13,075 nt of DNA from Dethiobacter sp. (GTDB lineage Bacteria > Bacillota_D > Dethiobacteria > Dethiobacterales > Dethiobacteraceae), in NCBI GenBank assembly GCA_018333395.1, contig JAGXSQ010000018.1, positions 1-13,075 of the forward strand. The letters are read 5' to 3'. The notes under the pieces were generated by a model. It ran no database searches. It worked only from the letters and a program-made list of their open reading frames with translations, and was not told the DNA's origin. Made by a program: the position numbers and the translations under genes. Positions within the stretch are counted from its first letter, which is position 1; each line of letters begins with the position of its first letter. Below, piece by piece: positions 1 to 8,158 of the stretch.

Positions 1-861
1 GACCTGCTCCATGATTTCCCGCCGGCCGCCGTAAGCGCCTACCGGCAGCCCGCCGCCGATAACCTTGCCCAGGGTCGTCAAGTCAGGGTTCACGCCATAT
101 AGGGCCTGGGCGCCGCCGTAAGCGACACGGAAGCCGGTCATCACCTCGTCAAAAATAAGCAGCGCACCGTACTGCCGCGTTATCTCCCGCAGCCCCTCCA
201 GAAACCCGGCCTGAGGGACGACTAGGCCCATATTGCCAGCTACCGGCTCGACAATCACGGCGGCAATTTCTTTTCCCTGGCGTGCAAACAGTTCCTGGAC
301 GGCTTCCAGGTCGTTATATTGGACAGTCAGAGTGTCTCTGGCCGTACCGGCGGTAACGCCGGGACTGTCCGGCAACCCGAGCGTAGCTACGCCGGAGCCG
401 GCCTTAACCAGCAGGCTGTCACCATGGCCGTGGTAACAGCCGATAAACTTGACAATTTTGGCGCGCCCGGTATAGCCGCGAGCCAGGCGCAAGGCCGCAA
501 TGACCGCTTCCGTGCCGGAATTGACCATACGCACCATCTCCACCGAGGGAACGGCCTCCATGATCATTCGGGCCATTACCGTCTCCAGCTCCGTAGGAGC
601 GCCAAAGCTGGTCCCCCGTATAGCCGCCTCCTGCACAGCCTTAACGATGCGCGGAGGTGCGTGACCCAAAATCAGGGCCCCCCAGGAACCTACATAGTCC
701 ACATACTCGTTGCCATCCACGTCATAGATTTTTGTCCCCTGGCCGCGGGCGATAAAAAGCGGCTCCCCCCCCACCGCGCGAAAAGCGCGTACCGGGCTGT
801 TGACACCTCCGGGCAGCACCTCTTTTGCCTCGGCAAACAACTGCCTTGATTTGTCAAACAT
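1..861 (-). CDS. hemL: Glutamate-1-semialdehyde 2,1-aminomutase (partial, C-terminus outside window)
   Basis: PLP enzyme that converts glutamate-1-semialdehyde into 5-aminolevulinate, the second step of the C5 route, acting in the cytoplasm on the product of HemA. Reading the minus strand from the ATG at 861 gives 287 uninterrupted residues up to the window edge; the family is about 430 long, so roughly the last third is missing. Visible signatures are the N-terminus [19 protein letters not shown], the PLP-phosphate motif VNSGTEA, the GCYHGHGDS segment, the aspartate in [10 protein letters not shown], and [12 protein letters not shown], whose lysine (about residue 266) is the Schiff-base lysine. 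A strong ribosome site, GGGGGAGAGG, precedes the ATG. It is the last gene of the heme block seen here, 23 nt after ahbB. The identification is secure. Confidence 0.96.
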   Translation of the reverse strand, partial: MFDKSRQLFAEAKEVLPGGVNSPVRAFRAVGGEPLFIARGQGTKIYDVDGNEYVDYVGSWGALILGHAPPRIVKAVQEAAIRGTSFGAPTELETVMARMIMEAVPSVEMVRMVNSGTEAVIAALRLARGYTGRAKIVKFIGCYHGHGDSLLVKAGSGVATLGLPDSPGVTAGTARDTLTVQYNDLEAVQELFARQGKEIAAVIVEPVAGNMGLVVPQAGFLEGLREITRQYGALLIFDEVMTGFRVAYGGAQALYGVNPDLTTLGKVIGGGLPVGAYGGRREIMEQV

Positions 862-884
862 CTTGTCCTCTCCCCCTATCAACG

Positions 885-1355
885 CTAAAAGTAGTTCATG
901 CTGGTTTTTTTAAACTCCTGGGTGCTGTACAGCAGGGTGTAGTCGCAAATGCCGGTGCGCGCGGACATTTCTCGGGCGGTTAGTTCCAACTCCTCGTCCG
1001 AGCGGCCGTGTAGCATGGTAAAAAGATTGTAAGGCCAGTCAGGATAGGTGGGCCGCTGGTAAACATGGGAGGCCTGAGGAAAAGAACCCATCACGCGTCC
1101 CACCTCCTCCACCCTCTCCGGCGGCACCTTCCACCCGCACATGGCGTTGGCGTCGTACCCCGCTAGGTGGTGGCGCAGAATAGCGCCTATGCGGCGCAGA
1201 AGGCCCGCCTCCAGGTAGGCGGCGATTTTTTGCAGCAACTCTTCTTCCGTTATACCCACCTCTGCCGCCACAGCGGCGTAGGGGGTCAAGCAAAGCGGCA
1301 AGTCTTCCTGCAGGCGAGCGATAATCTTTTTGTCCAAATCAGTCAGTCGCTTCAT
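885..1355 (-). CDS. ahbB: Siroheme decarboxylase subunit AhbB (NirL/NirG-like, Lrp/AsnC fold)
   Basis: One half of siroheme decarboxylase, which removes the two acetate carboxyls at C12 and C18 of siroheme to give 12,18-didecarboxysiroheme. The protein has 156 residues, normal for the family. It begins with a winged-helix segment like that of Lrp/AsnC regulators (about 1-60, ending [11 protein letters not shown]), followed by an RAM-like alpha/beta domain. The segment [21 protein letters not shown] (about 97-117) is the characteristic AhbB/NirL-type stretch. The ATG at 1355 overlaps the ahbA TGA in an ATGA, so the two subunits are translationally coupled, which fits a heterodimer. It could be misread as a transcription regulator, but the pathway context and this motif make the enzyme call preferable. 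The homologous NirDLGH proteins of denitrifiers act on the same substrate for heme d1. Confidence 0.9.
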   Translation of the reverse strand: MKRLTDLDKKIIARLQEDLPLCLTPYAAVAAEVGITEEELLQKIAAYLEAGLLRRIGAILRHHLAGYDANAMCGWKVPPERVEEVGRVMGSFPQASHVYQRPTYPDWPYNLFTMLHGRSDEELELTAREMSARTGICDYTLLYSTQEFKKTSMNYF

Positions 1356-1840
1356 TCTTCGTCACCGCTCAAGTCAAAATTGACGCCGATTTTAAAGAGC
1401 CTAAGCGCCGGCAGGTTGCGAAGCTTAACCACTCCCGGCAAGCTTATAATCTCGTCCAGCGTTTTTTGCAACTCTTCTGCTGAAGCCGCTACCAGGGTAA
1501 ACCAGACGTTGAACTCGTGCTCCCGCTCATAATTATGTGTCACCCCTTGGTAGGAGCTAACGGTTGCCGCCACTTCGCCAATTTTATCAGTCTCTACCTC
1601 GAGCGCTACGAGCGTGGAGATAAAACCCATCTTCTGAGAATCAAAGATACCGCCGATGCGACGGATAAGACCGCTTTCTTTCAGCGCCGCCACGCGACCA
1701 AGCACCTCTTCCTCCGTCATGCCAAGTTGCCGGCCAAGCTCGGCAAAGGGGCGGGAAACACGGGGGAAGCCCGTCTGGAGCATGTTCAGCAGTGACCGGT
1801 CAAGCGTAGAAAGGGGCTCAGCAACATTTCTTTGCTTCAT
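1352..1840 (-). CDS. ahbA: Siroheme decarboxylase subunit AhbA (NirD-like, Lrp/AsnC fold)
   Basis: Partner subunit of AhbB in siroheme decarboxylase. The chosen start is the ATG at 1840, giving 162 residues beginning [18 protein letters not shown]. It has GGAGAGGA seven bases upstream, inside the end of ahbD. The frame stays open upstream to 2041, but that part is a low-complexity shadow of ahbD and has no homology-like features. The N-terminal winged helix (about 12-65, ending LIRRIGGIFDSQ) resembles Lrp/AsnC proteins. The C-terminal alpha/beta domain contains GVTHNYEREHEFNVWFTL (about 99-116), typical of AhbA/NirD. The gene overlaps ahbD by 23 nt and ahbB by 4 nt. Which of the two subunits carries each catalytic residue cannot be settled from sequence alone. 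Confidence 0.9.
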   Translation of the reverse strand: MKQRNVAEPLSTLDRSLLNMLQTGFPRVSRPFAELGRQLGMTEEEVLGRVAALKESGLIRRIGGIFDSQKMGFISTLVALEVETDKIGEVAATVSSYQGVTHNYEREHEFNVWFTLVAASAEELQKTLDEIISLPGVVKLRNLPALRLFKIGVNFDLSGDEE

Positions 1841-2831
1841 TAGCCAGTCCTCTCCGGTATAAACACCAGGGGTCCTCCGCCATGTAGTCACCACCGGTGT
1901 AGTAATAGGCACGGGCGCGGCAACCGCTGCAGACGTCTTTGTGGTTGCAGGTGCCGCACTTGCCGCCGAACTCTTCACGGCGCAACTGCCGGAAAATTTC
2001 CGCACTCTGCCAGATTTCAGAAAACGGCGTCTCCCGCACATTACCTACCTTTACAGGCAAGTAGGGGCAAGGATGAACGTCTCCGCTCGGGAGGATACAG
2101 CAGTAGGCGGTGCCCGCAAGACAGCCGCGAGTAAAGCGCATCCCCATCCCGAGCTGGCGGGCAAGGCGCATAAACTGCGGCGCGCAGGTAGGTTTCAGCT
2201 CAATGTCCACCTCCCGCTGCTTTTTCAGGATACGGTGCAGCAACTGTTCATACTGCTTTTCGCGCAGCGCTTCTGACTCCAGATCTTTGGCCCGACCGGT
2301 AGGCACCAGGAAGAAAACGTGGTGGGCCACAGCGCCAAGGCCCACAGCTAGGTCGGTGATATCCTCAATATCCTGATAGTTCTGTTCCACCGCCGTTGTG
2401 TGTATCTGGAAGGGCAACCCCACTGCACGGCAGTTCTCCATACCCTCGATGGCCGCCGCAAAAGAGCCGGGCACCTGGCGCAACTCCTCGTGGATCGCCG
2501 GTCCGGAGCTATCCAGGGAAATGCCGATAGCGGCGGCGCCGGCGTCTTTTAGTTTTTGCGCCACTTCAGGGGTGATGGTGGTACCGGTAGTGCCAAACAC
2601 CGGACGCAGACCCACCGCTTTGGCGTAGGCCGTCAGTTCAAAAATATCTTCCCGCAACAGCGGTTCGCCGCCGGAAAGGATCAGGATTTTAAATCCTGCC
2701 TTGGCAATCTCGCCAATCAGCTGTCTGCCCTCGTCTGTAGAAAGCTCACTTTGCTCCCTAGCACCGGCATCGCGGTAGCAATGTTTGCATTTCAGATGGC
2801 ACTCCCGGGTCGTGTTCCAGGAGATAATCAC
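1818..2831 (-). CDS. ahbD: Radical SAM heme synthase AhbD (NirJ2-like), Fe-coproporphyrin III to heme b
   Basis: Predicted radical SAM enzyme that oxidatively decarboxylates two propionates of Fe-coproporphyrin III to vinyls, giving heme b. The protein has 337 residues. The start is GTG at 2831, overlapping the hemB stop in a GTGA, with a near-perfect AAAGGAGG seven bases upstream. The radical SAM cluster motif is CHLKCKHC (C11, C15, C18), followed by the SAM-binding ILSGGEP (about 51-57). The C-terminal half is a SPASM/twitch region rich in cysteines (C216, C237, C244, C245, C255, C292, C295, C301, C304, C323), expected to hold one or two auxiliary Fe-S clusters, and the protein ends in a CC pair (336-337). 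The opening [20 protein letters not shown] matches the clostridial NirJ2 type, which I equate with AhbD by pathway logic. A role in a heme d1-like branch is less likely because no nirS or other d1 gene is seen. Confidence 0.83.
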   Translation of the reverse strand: MIISWNTTRECHLKCKHCYRDAGAREQSELSTDEGRQLIGEIAKAGFKILILSGGEPLLREDIFELTAYAKAVGLRPVFGTTGTTITPEVAQKLKDAGAAAIGISLDSSGPAIHEELRQVPGSFAAAIEGMENCRAVGLPFQIHTTAVEQNYQDIEDITDLAVGLGAVAHHVFFLVPTGRAKDLESEALREKQYEQLLHRILKKQREVDIELKPTCAPQFMRLARQLGMGMRFTRGCLAGTAYCCILPSGDVHPCPYLPVKVGNVRETPFSEIWQSAEIFRQLRREEFGGKCGTCNHKDVCSGCRARAYYYTGGDYMAEDPWCLYRRGLANEAKKCC

Positions 2832-3811
2832 TTATTCTCCTCCTTTAGCCAAGCAGCAACGTCTTTGGCGAAATAAGTGAGAATCATATCGGCACCGGCC
2901 CGCTTCATGCCGGTCAACATTTCCAGCGCTACTTTCCGCTCGTCAATCCAGCCGTTTTGCGCCGCCGCCTTAACCATGGCATACTCGCCGGATACGTTAT
3001 AGGCGGCTACCGGCACGTTGGTGTACTCTTTGACCGCCTTAATCACATCCAGGTAGGCCAATGCCGGCTTGACCATCACCATGTCGGCGCCTTCGGCCAA
3101 GTCCTGCTCAATTTCTTTCAGCGCCTCACGCACATTGGCCGGGTCCATCTGGTGGGAGCGCCGGTCCCCAAATTGAGGCGCGGAACCGACAGCATCCCGG
3201 AACGGCCCATAGAAGGCCGAAGCGTATTTGACGGCGTAGGAGAGAATCGGAACGTGGGCAAACCCGTGCTCATCTAGCGTGGAGCGGATGGCTTGCACAC
3301 GCCCATCCATCATATCGGACGGGGCCACAATGTCGGCCCCGGCACGAGCGTGGGAAAGCGCCGCCCTAGCCAGAAGATGGAGCGTCGGGTCGTTTAGCAC
3401 CTCGCCGCCCTCTACCAGGCCGCAATGTCCGTGGCTTGTATATTCACACAGGCAAACATCGGTAATGACCACCAGCTCCGGACAGACTTTTTTCAGAGCG
3501 GCAACCGACCGCTGCACCACTTCTTCAAGGTCAGCGGCAGCAGAGCCTTTTTCATCCTTGCCCGCGGGCAAGCCAAAGAGAATTACGCCAGGAATGCCGA
3601 GCTCCAGACATTCCTGGCCTTCGCGCACAATCTCGTCTACCGACAGCTGAAAAACACCGGGCATGGAAGCAATTTGCTGCCGGACTTTCACTCCGTGAGT
3701 CGCAAAAAGCGGGTAAATCAGATCGCGAACCAACAGATCCGTCTCCCGCACCAGCCGTCGCAGCTCGGCCGTACGCCGCAGCCGCCTCGGCCTCGTCACA
3801 GGAAAGTACAC
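2828..3811 (-). CDS. hemB: Porphobilinogen synthase (5-aminolevulinate dehydratase)
   Basis: Condenses two 5-aminolevulinate molecules into porphobilinogen. I place the start at GTG 3811 (327 residues, beginning [13 protein letters not shown]) because a purine-rich ribosome site (3822-3830) lies before it and the N-terminus then aligns with the usual RRLRR opening. An ATG at 3832 would add seven residues but has no Shine-Dalgarno, only a hairpin. In the 327-residue numbering the metal-site cysteines are C120, C122 and C130 ([14 protein letters not shown]), so it is a zinc-type enzyme. The Schiff-base lysines are K195 ([10 protein letters not shown]) and K248 ([10 protein letters not shown]). 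The gene sits unusually between the two radical SAM genes of the late pathway and overlaps ahbD by 4 nt. The identification is secure; only the start is uncertain. Confidence 0.95.
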   Translation of the reverse strand: MYFPVTRPRRLRRTAELRRLVRETDLLVRDLIYPLFATHGVKVRQQIASMPGVFQLSVDEIVREGQECLELGIPGVILFGLPAGKDEKGSAAADLEEVVQRSVAALKKVCPELVVITDVCLCEYTSHGHCGLVEGGEVLNDPTLHLLARAALSHARAGADIVAPSDMMDGRVQAIRSTLDEHGFAHVPILSYAVKYASAFYGPFRDAVGSAPQFGDRRSHQMDPANVREALKEIEQDLAEGADMVMVKPALAYLDVIKAVKEYTNVPVAAYNVSGEYAMVKAAAQNGWIDERKVALEMLTGMKRAGADMILTYFAKDVAAWLKEENK

Positions 3812-3821
3812 TCTCTCAACG

Positions 3822-3830
3822 CCTCTCTCC
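3822..3830 (-). promoter_or_regulatory. Ribosome binding site deciding the hemB start
   Basis: GGAGAGAGG on the minus strand lies ten bases before GTG 3811 but overlaps the alternative ATG at 3832, so it can serve only the GTG. The spacing is slightly long, so the call is moderate. Confidence 0.5.
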
Positions 3831-3833
3831 ATT

Positions 3834-3855
3834 TAATAGGGACAGATACCTATTA
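3834..3855 (-). repeat. Inverted repeat between ahbC and hemB
   Basis: A perfect 7 bp inverted repeat, with arms TAATAGG (3834-3840) and CCTATTA (3849-3855) and an 8 nt loop. On the transcript its 5' arm begins with the ahbC stop codon, which is followed in frame by a second stop (TAA TAG). The stem is A/U rich with no T-run after it, so it is not an intrinsic terminator. It may affect mRNA processing or hemB translation. Confidence 0.55.
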
Positions 3856-5019
3856 TATTTCGGCATCAGTAAGGTAACACGCCGGATCAGCCGCCCAAAA
3901 GTCCCCGGTAGCTGCCTCGGCACGGGCCCGGAAGTTGCCGTTGCAGACAGCCAGCCACTTGCACGAGGCACAGCGGCCTTTGAGCAGCGGTTTGCGGTTT
4001 CTTAAACCGTCCAAGATCGGGTGGCTGGTAGCGGTCCAGACGTCGCCAAACTTGCGCTCGCGAACGTCGCCGAAAGGATGGTTCTGGGTGAATTGGTCGG
4101 CATGCACAAAGCCTTGGTTATCCACCTGGCCGATAGCAATACCGGAGCGGTTGCCGCCGTTGTTGCGCAATAGCTCCCAGACTTTTTCGGCGCGCCTGGG
4201 GTTTTCTTTTAGCATGCGCAAGTAAACGTAGACACCATCGGCATGGTTGTCCACGGTGAGGATTTCCTTGTCCAGTCCCTTTTCCTGGAAGTACAAAGTC
4301 TTGTCGATAATCAGGTCCATAGCACTGCGGCTCTCCTCTAGGGTAACATCTTCCTTCATCATTTCCGAGCCACGACCGGCGTAGACTAGGTGGTAGAAAC
4401 AAACACGGGGGATCCCCTCTTCTTCAATAAGTCTAAAAATATTTTCCATCTCCGCATAGTTATGGCGGTTGATAGTAAAACGCAGACCCACGCGCTGCCC
4501 TATTTCCAGGCAGTTGCGGATGCCGGCCAGCGCTTTGTCAAAGGCACCTCTTACCTTGCGGAACTCATCGTTTTTCTCGCCAATGCTGTCGATGCTGATG
4601 CCGACATAGCCTACTCCTATTTTCTTAATATCGCGGGCCGTCTCCCGGTCAAGCAGCGTACCATTGGTGGAGATAGTCACACGCAAACCACGGGCGACGG
4701 CATAGCGGGCCAGCTCGAAAAAATCGGCGCGAAGGAGGGGCTCGCCGCCCGAAAAAAGGATCACGGGCACGCGGAATTCGGCTAGGTCGTCAATAAATCT
4801 TTTGCCCTCGGCCGTGGTCAGCTCGTTCTCGTACCGGGTAGCATCCGATTCCATGTAGCAGTGGATACATTTCAGATTGCACGTTCGGGTGACATTCCAG
4901 ACAACCACCGGCCCGGAGCCATGCGTCGCGCCGTGAACGGCACCGCGTGAGCTCTCGTTATAGCGTAGCTGATCGCCAAAATGTTCCGCGCCGCCAAGCA
5001 GTTTGGTCACGCTAATCAT
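3853..5019 (-). CDS. ahbC: Radical SAM protein AhbC (NirJ1-like), didecarboxysiroheme to Fe-coproporphyrin III
   Basis: Predicted to remove the two acetate side chains at C2 and C7 of 12,18-didecarboxysiroheme, giving Fe-coproporphyrin III. The start is ATG 5019 (388 residues, MISVTKLLGG), with AAAGGGGA upstream and an ATGA overlap with the cobA-hemD stop; a longer reading from 5073 adds 18 residues inside the previous gene. The radical SAM motif is CNLKCIHC (C47, C51, C54), then FSGGEP (about 89-94), STNGTLL and FTINRHNY. The C-terminal domain has C350, C353, C359 and C381, fewer cysteines than AhbD and consistent with one auxiliary Fe-S cluster. The N-terminal leader of about 40 residues before VVVWNVTRTCNL is typical of the NirJ1 type. 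Assignment as AhbC rather than AhbD rests on this family resemblance and on pathway completeness. Confidence 0.85.
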   Translation of the reverse strand: MISVTKLLGGAEHFGDQLRYNESSRGAVHGATHGSGPVVVWNVTRTCNLKCIHCYMESDATRYENELTTAEGKRFIDDLAEFRVPVILFSGGEPLLRADFFELARYAVARGLRVTISTNGTLLDRETARDIKKIGVGYVGISIDSIGEKNDEFRKVRGAFDKALAGIRNCLEIGQRVGLRFTINRHNYAEMENIFRLIEEEGIPRVCFYHLVYAGRGSEMMKEDVTLEESRSAMDLIIDKTLYFQEKGLDKEILTVDNHADGVYVYLRMLKENPRRAEKVWELLRNNGGNRSGIAIGQVDNQGFVHADQFTQNHPFGDVRERKFGDVWTATSHPILDGLRNRKPLLKGRCASCKWLAVCNGNFRARAEAATGDFWAADPACYLTDAEI

Positions 5020-6584
5020 CTCGGATTTCCCCTTTCCGATCTGCCCGTCAAAACATTTCTCTCCCCAAGGCAAAAGCGTGTGAGTGCCTCAACAAGGCCG
5101 TCGATAGTGTACTCTTGAGCTTCGATATCAATAGAAAGCCCCAGGTCCCGGGCCGCCTGCGAAGTGATAGGACCGATGCTGACTAGCTTGAGGCCCTCTA
5201 GCAAAGTCTGGAGATCAATGCTCTCCAGTGCCTCGACAAAGTTTTTTACGGTGGATGAGCTGGTAAAGGTTATATAATGAATCATTTTTTCCGCCAAAAG
5301 TTCCCGCAGCAGCCGGGCATCCCCACCGCCGCGCACAGTGCGGTAAGCAGTGACATCATCAACCTCCGCACCCATGGTACGCAGCGTCTCCGGAAGGATT
5401 GCCCGGGCCATGTCGGCCCGGGGCAGCAGTACCCGTTCGCCGGCTTTGAGCTTGCCCTGCAGCCCCTCCAGCACTGCTTCGGCACGGTATTCCGCCGGTA
5501 CATATTCCACCCGCAGACACATTCCCTCCAAGCGCTCCTTCGTTTTAGGGCCGATGGCACAAAGGCGGGCTCTCTTTAGGTCGCGAATATCTCGGCCATG
5601 GTGACGCAGGCGGGCAAAAAAAGCGTCCACGCCATTGACACTGGTAAAAATCAGCCAGTCATAGCTATCTGCCTGGCCGATGGCCGCATCAAGCGGGGCA
5701 AAGTCGTCCGGCTCGGCAATCGCGATGGTCGGAAACTCGAAAGCCTCGCCACCGAGTTCCTCGATGCGGCGGGAGAGGTCGCTTGCTTGCTCCCGGGAAC
5801 GTGTAACCACCACGCGTTTGCCAAACAAGGGTTTTTTCTCAAACCAGGAGAGCGTATCACGCAGCGTGACAACTTCGCCCACAACAATGATGGCCGGGGA
5901 GGTAAAGCCGGCTTCCTCTGCTTTTTGCACCATTGTCGCCAGCGTCCCGATGAGGGTACGTTGTTCCGGACGCGTCCCCCAGCGGATAAGCGCTACGGGG
6001 GTAGCTGCCGGGCGGCCATGTTCCAGAAGCTTTGCCACAATGAGCGGCAAGTTCCCCACGCCCATCAGGAAAACAAGCGTGCCGATACCGGTGGCCACCT
6101 TGTCCCAAGCAATGGCTGATTCGTCTTTGGCTCGGTCTTCGTGTCCCGTGATCACAGCAAAACTGGCCGTAAAGTCGCGGTGGGTCACCGGAATACCGGC
6201 ATAAGCCGGCACAGCAATGGCAGACGTAACGCCGGGAACGACTTCAAAGGGGAGGTGGTGCTGGGCAAGCAGCTCCGCCTCCTCGCCTCCCCGGCCGAAA
6301 ACGTACGGGTCTCCGCCTTTCAGGCGAGTGACAATTTTCCCTGCCAACGCCTTGTCCACCAGCAGCTGATTAATTTCCTCCTGGCGCAACGTGTGCCGGT
6401 CAGGCAATTTGCCGACATAAATCAGCTCACATTCACCGGGAGCATAACTTAGCAGGCGCTTGCTGGCCAAGCGATCATAGACGAGGACCTCCGCCCGCTT
6501 GATACATTCCAGCCCCTTGACGGTAATCAGCCCGGGATCCCCCGGACCGGCGCCCACCAGGTAAACAACTCCTTGCTTAGGCAT
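5016..6584 (-). CDS. cobA-hemD: Uroporphyrinogen-III C-methyltransferase / uroporphyrinogen-III synthase fusion
   Basis: A bifunctional protein of 522 residues. Residues 1 to about 246 are the SAM-dependent methyltransferase (SUMT/CobA), which methylates uroporphyrinogen III at C2 and C7 to precorrin-2. Visible motifs are VYLVGAGPGDPGLITVKG (7-24), RLKGGDPYVFGRGGEE (87-102) and VVPGVTSAIAVPAYAGIPVTHRD (split over 115-137). Residues of about 254-505 are uroporphyrinogen-III synthase (HemD), with KRVVVTRSREQ at the start, LIFTSVNGVDAF (311-322) and ITFTSSSTVKNF (438-449). The fusion channels hydroxymethylbilane straight towards siroheme or cobalamin and is common in Firmicutes. It begins at ATG 6584, overlapping hemC by 8 nt. 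Both activities look intact. Confidence 0.95.
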   Translation of the reverse strand: MPKQGVVYLVGAGPGDPGLITVKGLECIKRAEVLVYDRLASKRLLSYAPGECELIYVGKLPDRHTLRQEEINQLLVDKALAGKIVTRLKGGDPYVFGRGGEEAELLAQHHLPFEVVPGVTSAIAVPAYAGIPVTHRDFTASFAVITGHEDRAKDESAIAWDKVATGIGTLVFLMGVGNLPLIVAKLLEHGRPAATPVALIRWGTRPEQRTLIGTLATMVQKAEEAGFTSPAIIVVGEVVTLRDTLSWFEKKPLFGKRVVVTRSREQASDLSRRIEELGGEAFEFPTIAIAEPDDFAPLDAAIGQADSYDWLIFTSVNGVDAFFARLRHHGRDIRDLKRARLCAIGPKTKERLEGMCLRVEYVPAEYRAEAVLEGLQGKLKAGERVLLPRADMARAILPETLRTMGAEVDDVTAYRTVRGGGDARLLRELLAEKMIHYITFTSSSTVKNFVEALESIDLQTLLEGLKLVSIGPITSQAARDLGLSIDIEAQEYTIDGLVEALTRFCLGERNVLTGRSERGNPR

Positions 6585-7524
6585 GGCTCCCGCACTCCTG
6601 TCTTGCTTGGATTAAGATTTCCGCGGCGCCGCGCCCGAGGAGCTCTTCTGCCAGCCGCTCGCCAAGTGCCACCGCCTCCTTGACGTCTCCGCTGCTCTGT
6701 CCGCGGACCACCTTTTTCCCGTCCAGACCGGCTACCACGCCGTCCAGAACCAACTCGCCATCTTCCAGCCGCCCGTAAGCGCCGATGGGGACCTGACAGC
6801 CGCCTTCCAGCGTGCGGAGCAGCGCTCTTTCAGCGGTCACCGCCGCCCGCGCCGCCTGATCGTCCAAAAAGCTGACTACCCGGTTGGTGCGTTCATCGCC
6901 AGCCCGTGTTTCAATGCCTAGCGCTCCCTGCCCGGCAGCCGGAAGGCTTCTTTCATAACTAATGATTTCAGCAACCCGGTCAGACCATCCCAAGCGGGAA
7001 ACACCAGCAAAAGCGAGCACGATACCATCCAGCGCCATCTCGCGCAGCTTGCGGAAACGGGTGTTCAGGTTGCCGCGCAGCGGCACGATTTGCAGGTCAG
7101 GGCGCAGATGCAGCAACTGCGCCGAGCGGCGCAGGCTGGAAGTACCTACGACGGCTCCTTCTCTCAGCTCTGCCAGCTTAGTTTTGCCGTCTAGAGCAAT
7201 AAAGCAGTCCCGCGGGTCTTCCCGTGCCGTGACGGCAGCAATCATCAGCCCCTTCGGGAGTGCCGTGGGAACGTCTTTCATGCTGTGAACGGCCAAGTCA
7301 ATCTCGCCGGCCAGCAGAGCACTCTCGATTTCTTTGACAAATAAGCCTTTGCCCCCTATTTTGGCTAGAGCTACATCAAGAATCCTATCTCCCTCGGTTT
7401 TAATCTTGATAAGAGGAAAAGCAAACTCCGGAAATCTTTTTTGCAGCTCAGCAATGACATAATAAGCCTGTATCAGAGCCAGCTCGGAATCACGGCTGCC
7501 AACAATGATTGCTTCTTTAGGCAT
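6577..7524 (-). CDS. hemC: Hydroxymethylbilane synthase (porphobilinogen deaminase)
   Basis: Polymerises four porphobilinogens into hydroxymethylbilane, using a covalently bound dipyrromethane cofactor. The start is ATG 7524 (315 residues, MPKEAIIVGSRDSELAL), with AGGAGG five bases upstream; the frame is open to 7557 but the extra 11 residues precede the ribosome site. Key residues in this numbering are the catalytic aspartate D84 in AVHSMKDVPT and the cofactor-binding cysteine C243 in LEGGCQVPIGAYG. GTSSLRRSAQL and PLRGNLNTRFRKL are the substrate-binding arginine motifs. Length matches the family (about 310). It overlaps sirC and cobA-hemD by the same 8 nt word at each end. The identification is secure. 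Confidence 0.96.
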   Translation of the reverse strand: MPKEAIIVGSRDSELALIQAYYVIAELQKRFPEFAFPLIKIKTEGDRILDVALAKIGGKGLFVKEIESALLAGEIDLAVHSMKDVPTALPKGLMIAAVTAREDPRDCFIALDGKTKLAELREGAVVGTSSLRRSAQLLHLRPDLQIVPLRGNLNTRFRKLREMALDGIVLAFAGVSRLGWSDRVAEIISYERSLPAAGQGALGIETRAGDERTNRVVSFLDDQAARAAVTAERALLRTLEGGCQVPIGAYGRLEDGELVLDGVVAGLDGKKVVRGQSSGDVKEAVALGERLAEELLGRGAAEILIQARQECGSHA

Positions 7525-8158
7525 AGAGGCCTCCTGTGATTTCATTGATGCGGGCAAACAAGGCCGCCGTTCCGTCCTGTTTTAGAACGGACAGCAGATC
7601 AGGCTCGTACAGAGCAGCAAAAATCTCTTTGCGTCGCACAGGGTCAGGCACGTTTTGCCTGACGCGGGCGCGCGCCTCTCCCAGTGCTGCCAGCAAAACG
7701 CTGTAAGATTCGTCAAATTGCTCCTCCAGCTGCTCCCGGATACGCCGGGACAAGGCCGGGGAGGCCCCCCCGGTGGAGACAGCAATGACCAGGGAACCGC
7801 GCTTCACCACTGCCGGAACGATAAAAGAACACAGTTCTGGAGCATCAACGATATTTACCGGCAACCCGCGAGTCTCGCAGTCGGCAGCCACCTGCCGGTT
7901 GACGGCGGCCTCCCCGGTAGCTCCGACGACCAGGAAAGCGCCGGCCAGCGCCTCTACACTATAAGGGCCAGCCCGCCAGGCGATGCGTCCCTGCGCTGCC
8001 AACTCCCGCAAAGCGGGCGTAAGTTCCGGGCTGACCACCCGCACGTCCGCGCCCGAGTCAAGCAGTGAGGCCGCCTTTCTGGCAGCTACCTTCCCGCCGC
8101 CGACAACTACACAGAGCTTGTTTCGCAATTTTAAAAACACCGGATAATCTTGCGCCAT
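7517..8158 (-). CDS. sirC: Precorrin-2 dehydrogenase, siroheme synthase N-terminal type (SirC/Met8-like)
   Basis: NAD-dependent oxidation of precorrin-2 to sirohydrochlorin. The protein has 213 residues. A Rossmann motif VVVGGGKVAARKAASLL is near the N-terminus, and the family core NIVDAPELCSFIVPAVV carries the conserved aspartate (about residue 105; Asp104 in CysG). VAVSTGGASPALSRRIREQLE holds the conserved serine region. The C-terminal helical part (about 145-213) is present but there is no methyltransferase domain, which is supplied by the separate CobA-HemD protein. Some homologues (Met8p, the CysG N-terminus) also chelate iron, while B. megaterium SirC does not; sequence alone does not decide which applies. 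The start is either GTG 8161 (GTGA overlap with hemA) or ATG 8158 (TGATG). I prefer the ATG. No clear Shine-Dalgarno is seen, suggesting re-initiation after hemA. Confidence 0.92.
   Translation of the reverse strand: MAQDYPVFLKLRNKLCVVVGGGKVAARKAASLLDSGADVRVVSPELTPALRELAAQGRIAWRAGPYSVEALAGAFLVVGATGEAAVNRQVAADCETRGLPVNIVDAPELCSFIVPAVVKRGSLVIAVSTGGASPALSRRIREQLEEQFDESYSVLLAALGEARARVRQNVPDPVRRKEIFAALYEPDLLSVLKQDGTAALFARINEITGGLYA

Noticed and set aside
885..1840. Pair of Lrp/AsnC transcription regulators
   Set aside because: The [12 protein letters not shown] and NYEREHEFNVWF segments and the position among ahb genes fit siroheme decarboxylase; a regulatory side role is kept only as a hypothesis.
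1840..2041. N-terminal extension of AhbA by 67 residues
   Set aside because: The extra residues are Ala/Thr/Ser low-complexity sequence read out of frame through ahbD, and a good ribosome site sits directly before ATG 1840.
1818..5019. Heme d1 biosynthesis cluster (nirJ type)
   Set aside because: No nirS, nirE or nirF is present, and early heme genes hemA to hemL accompany the radical SAM genes, which fits heme b through the Ahb route better.
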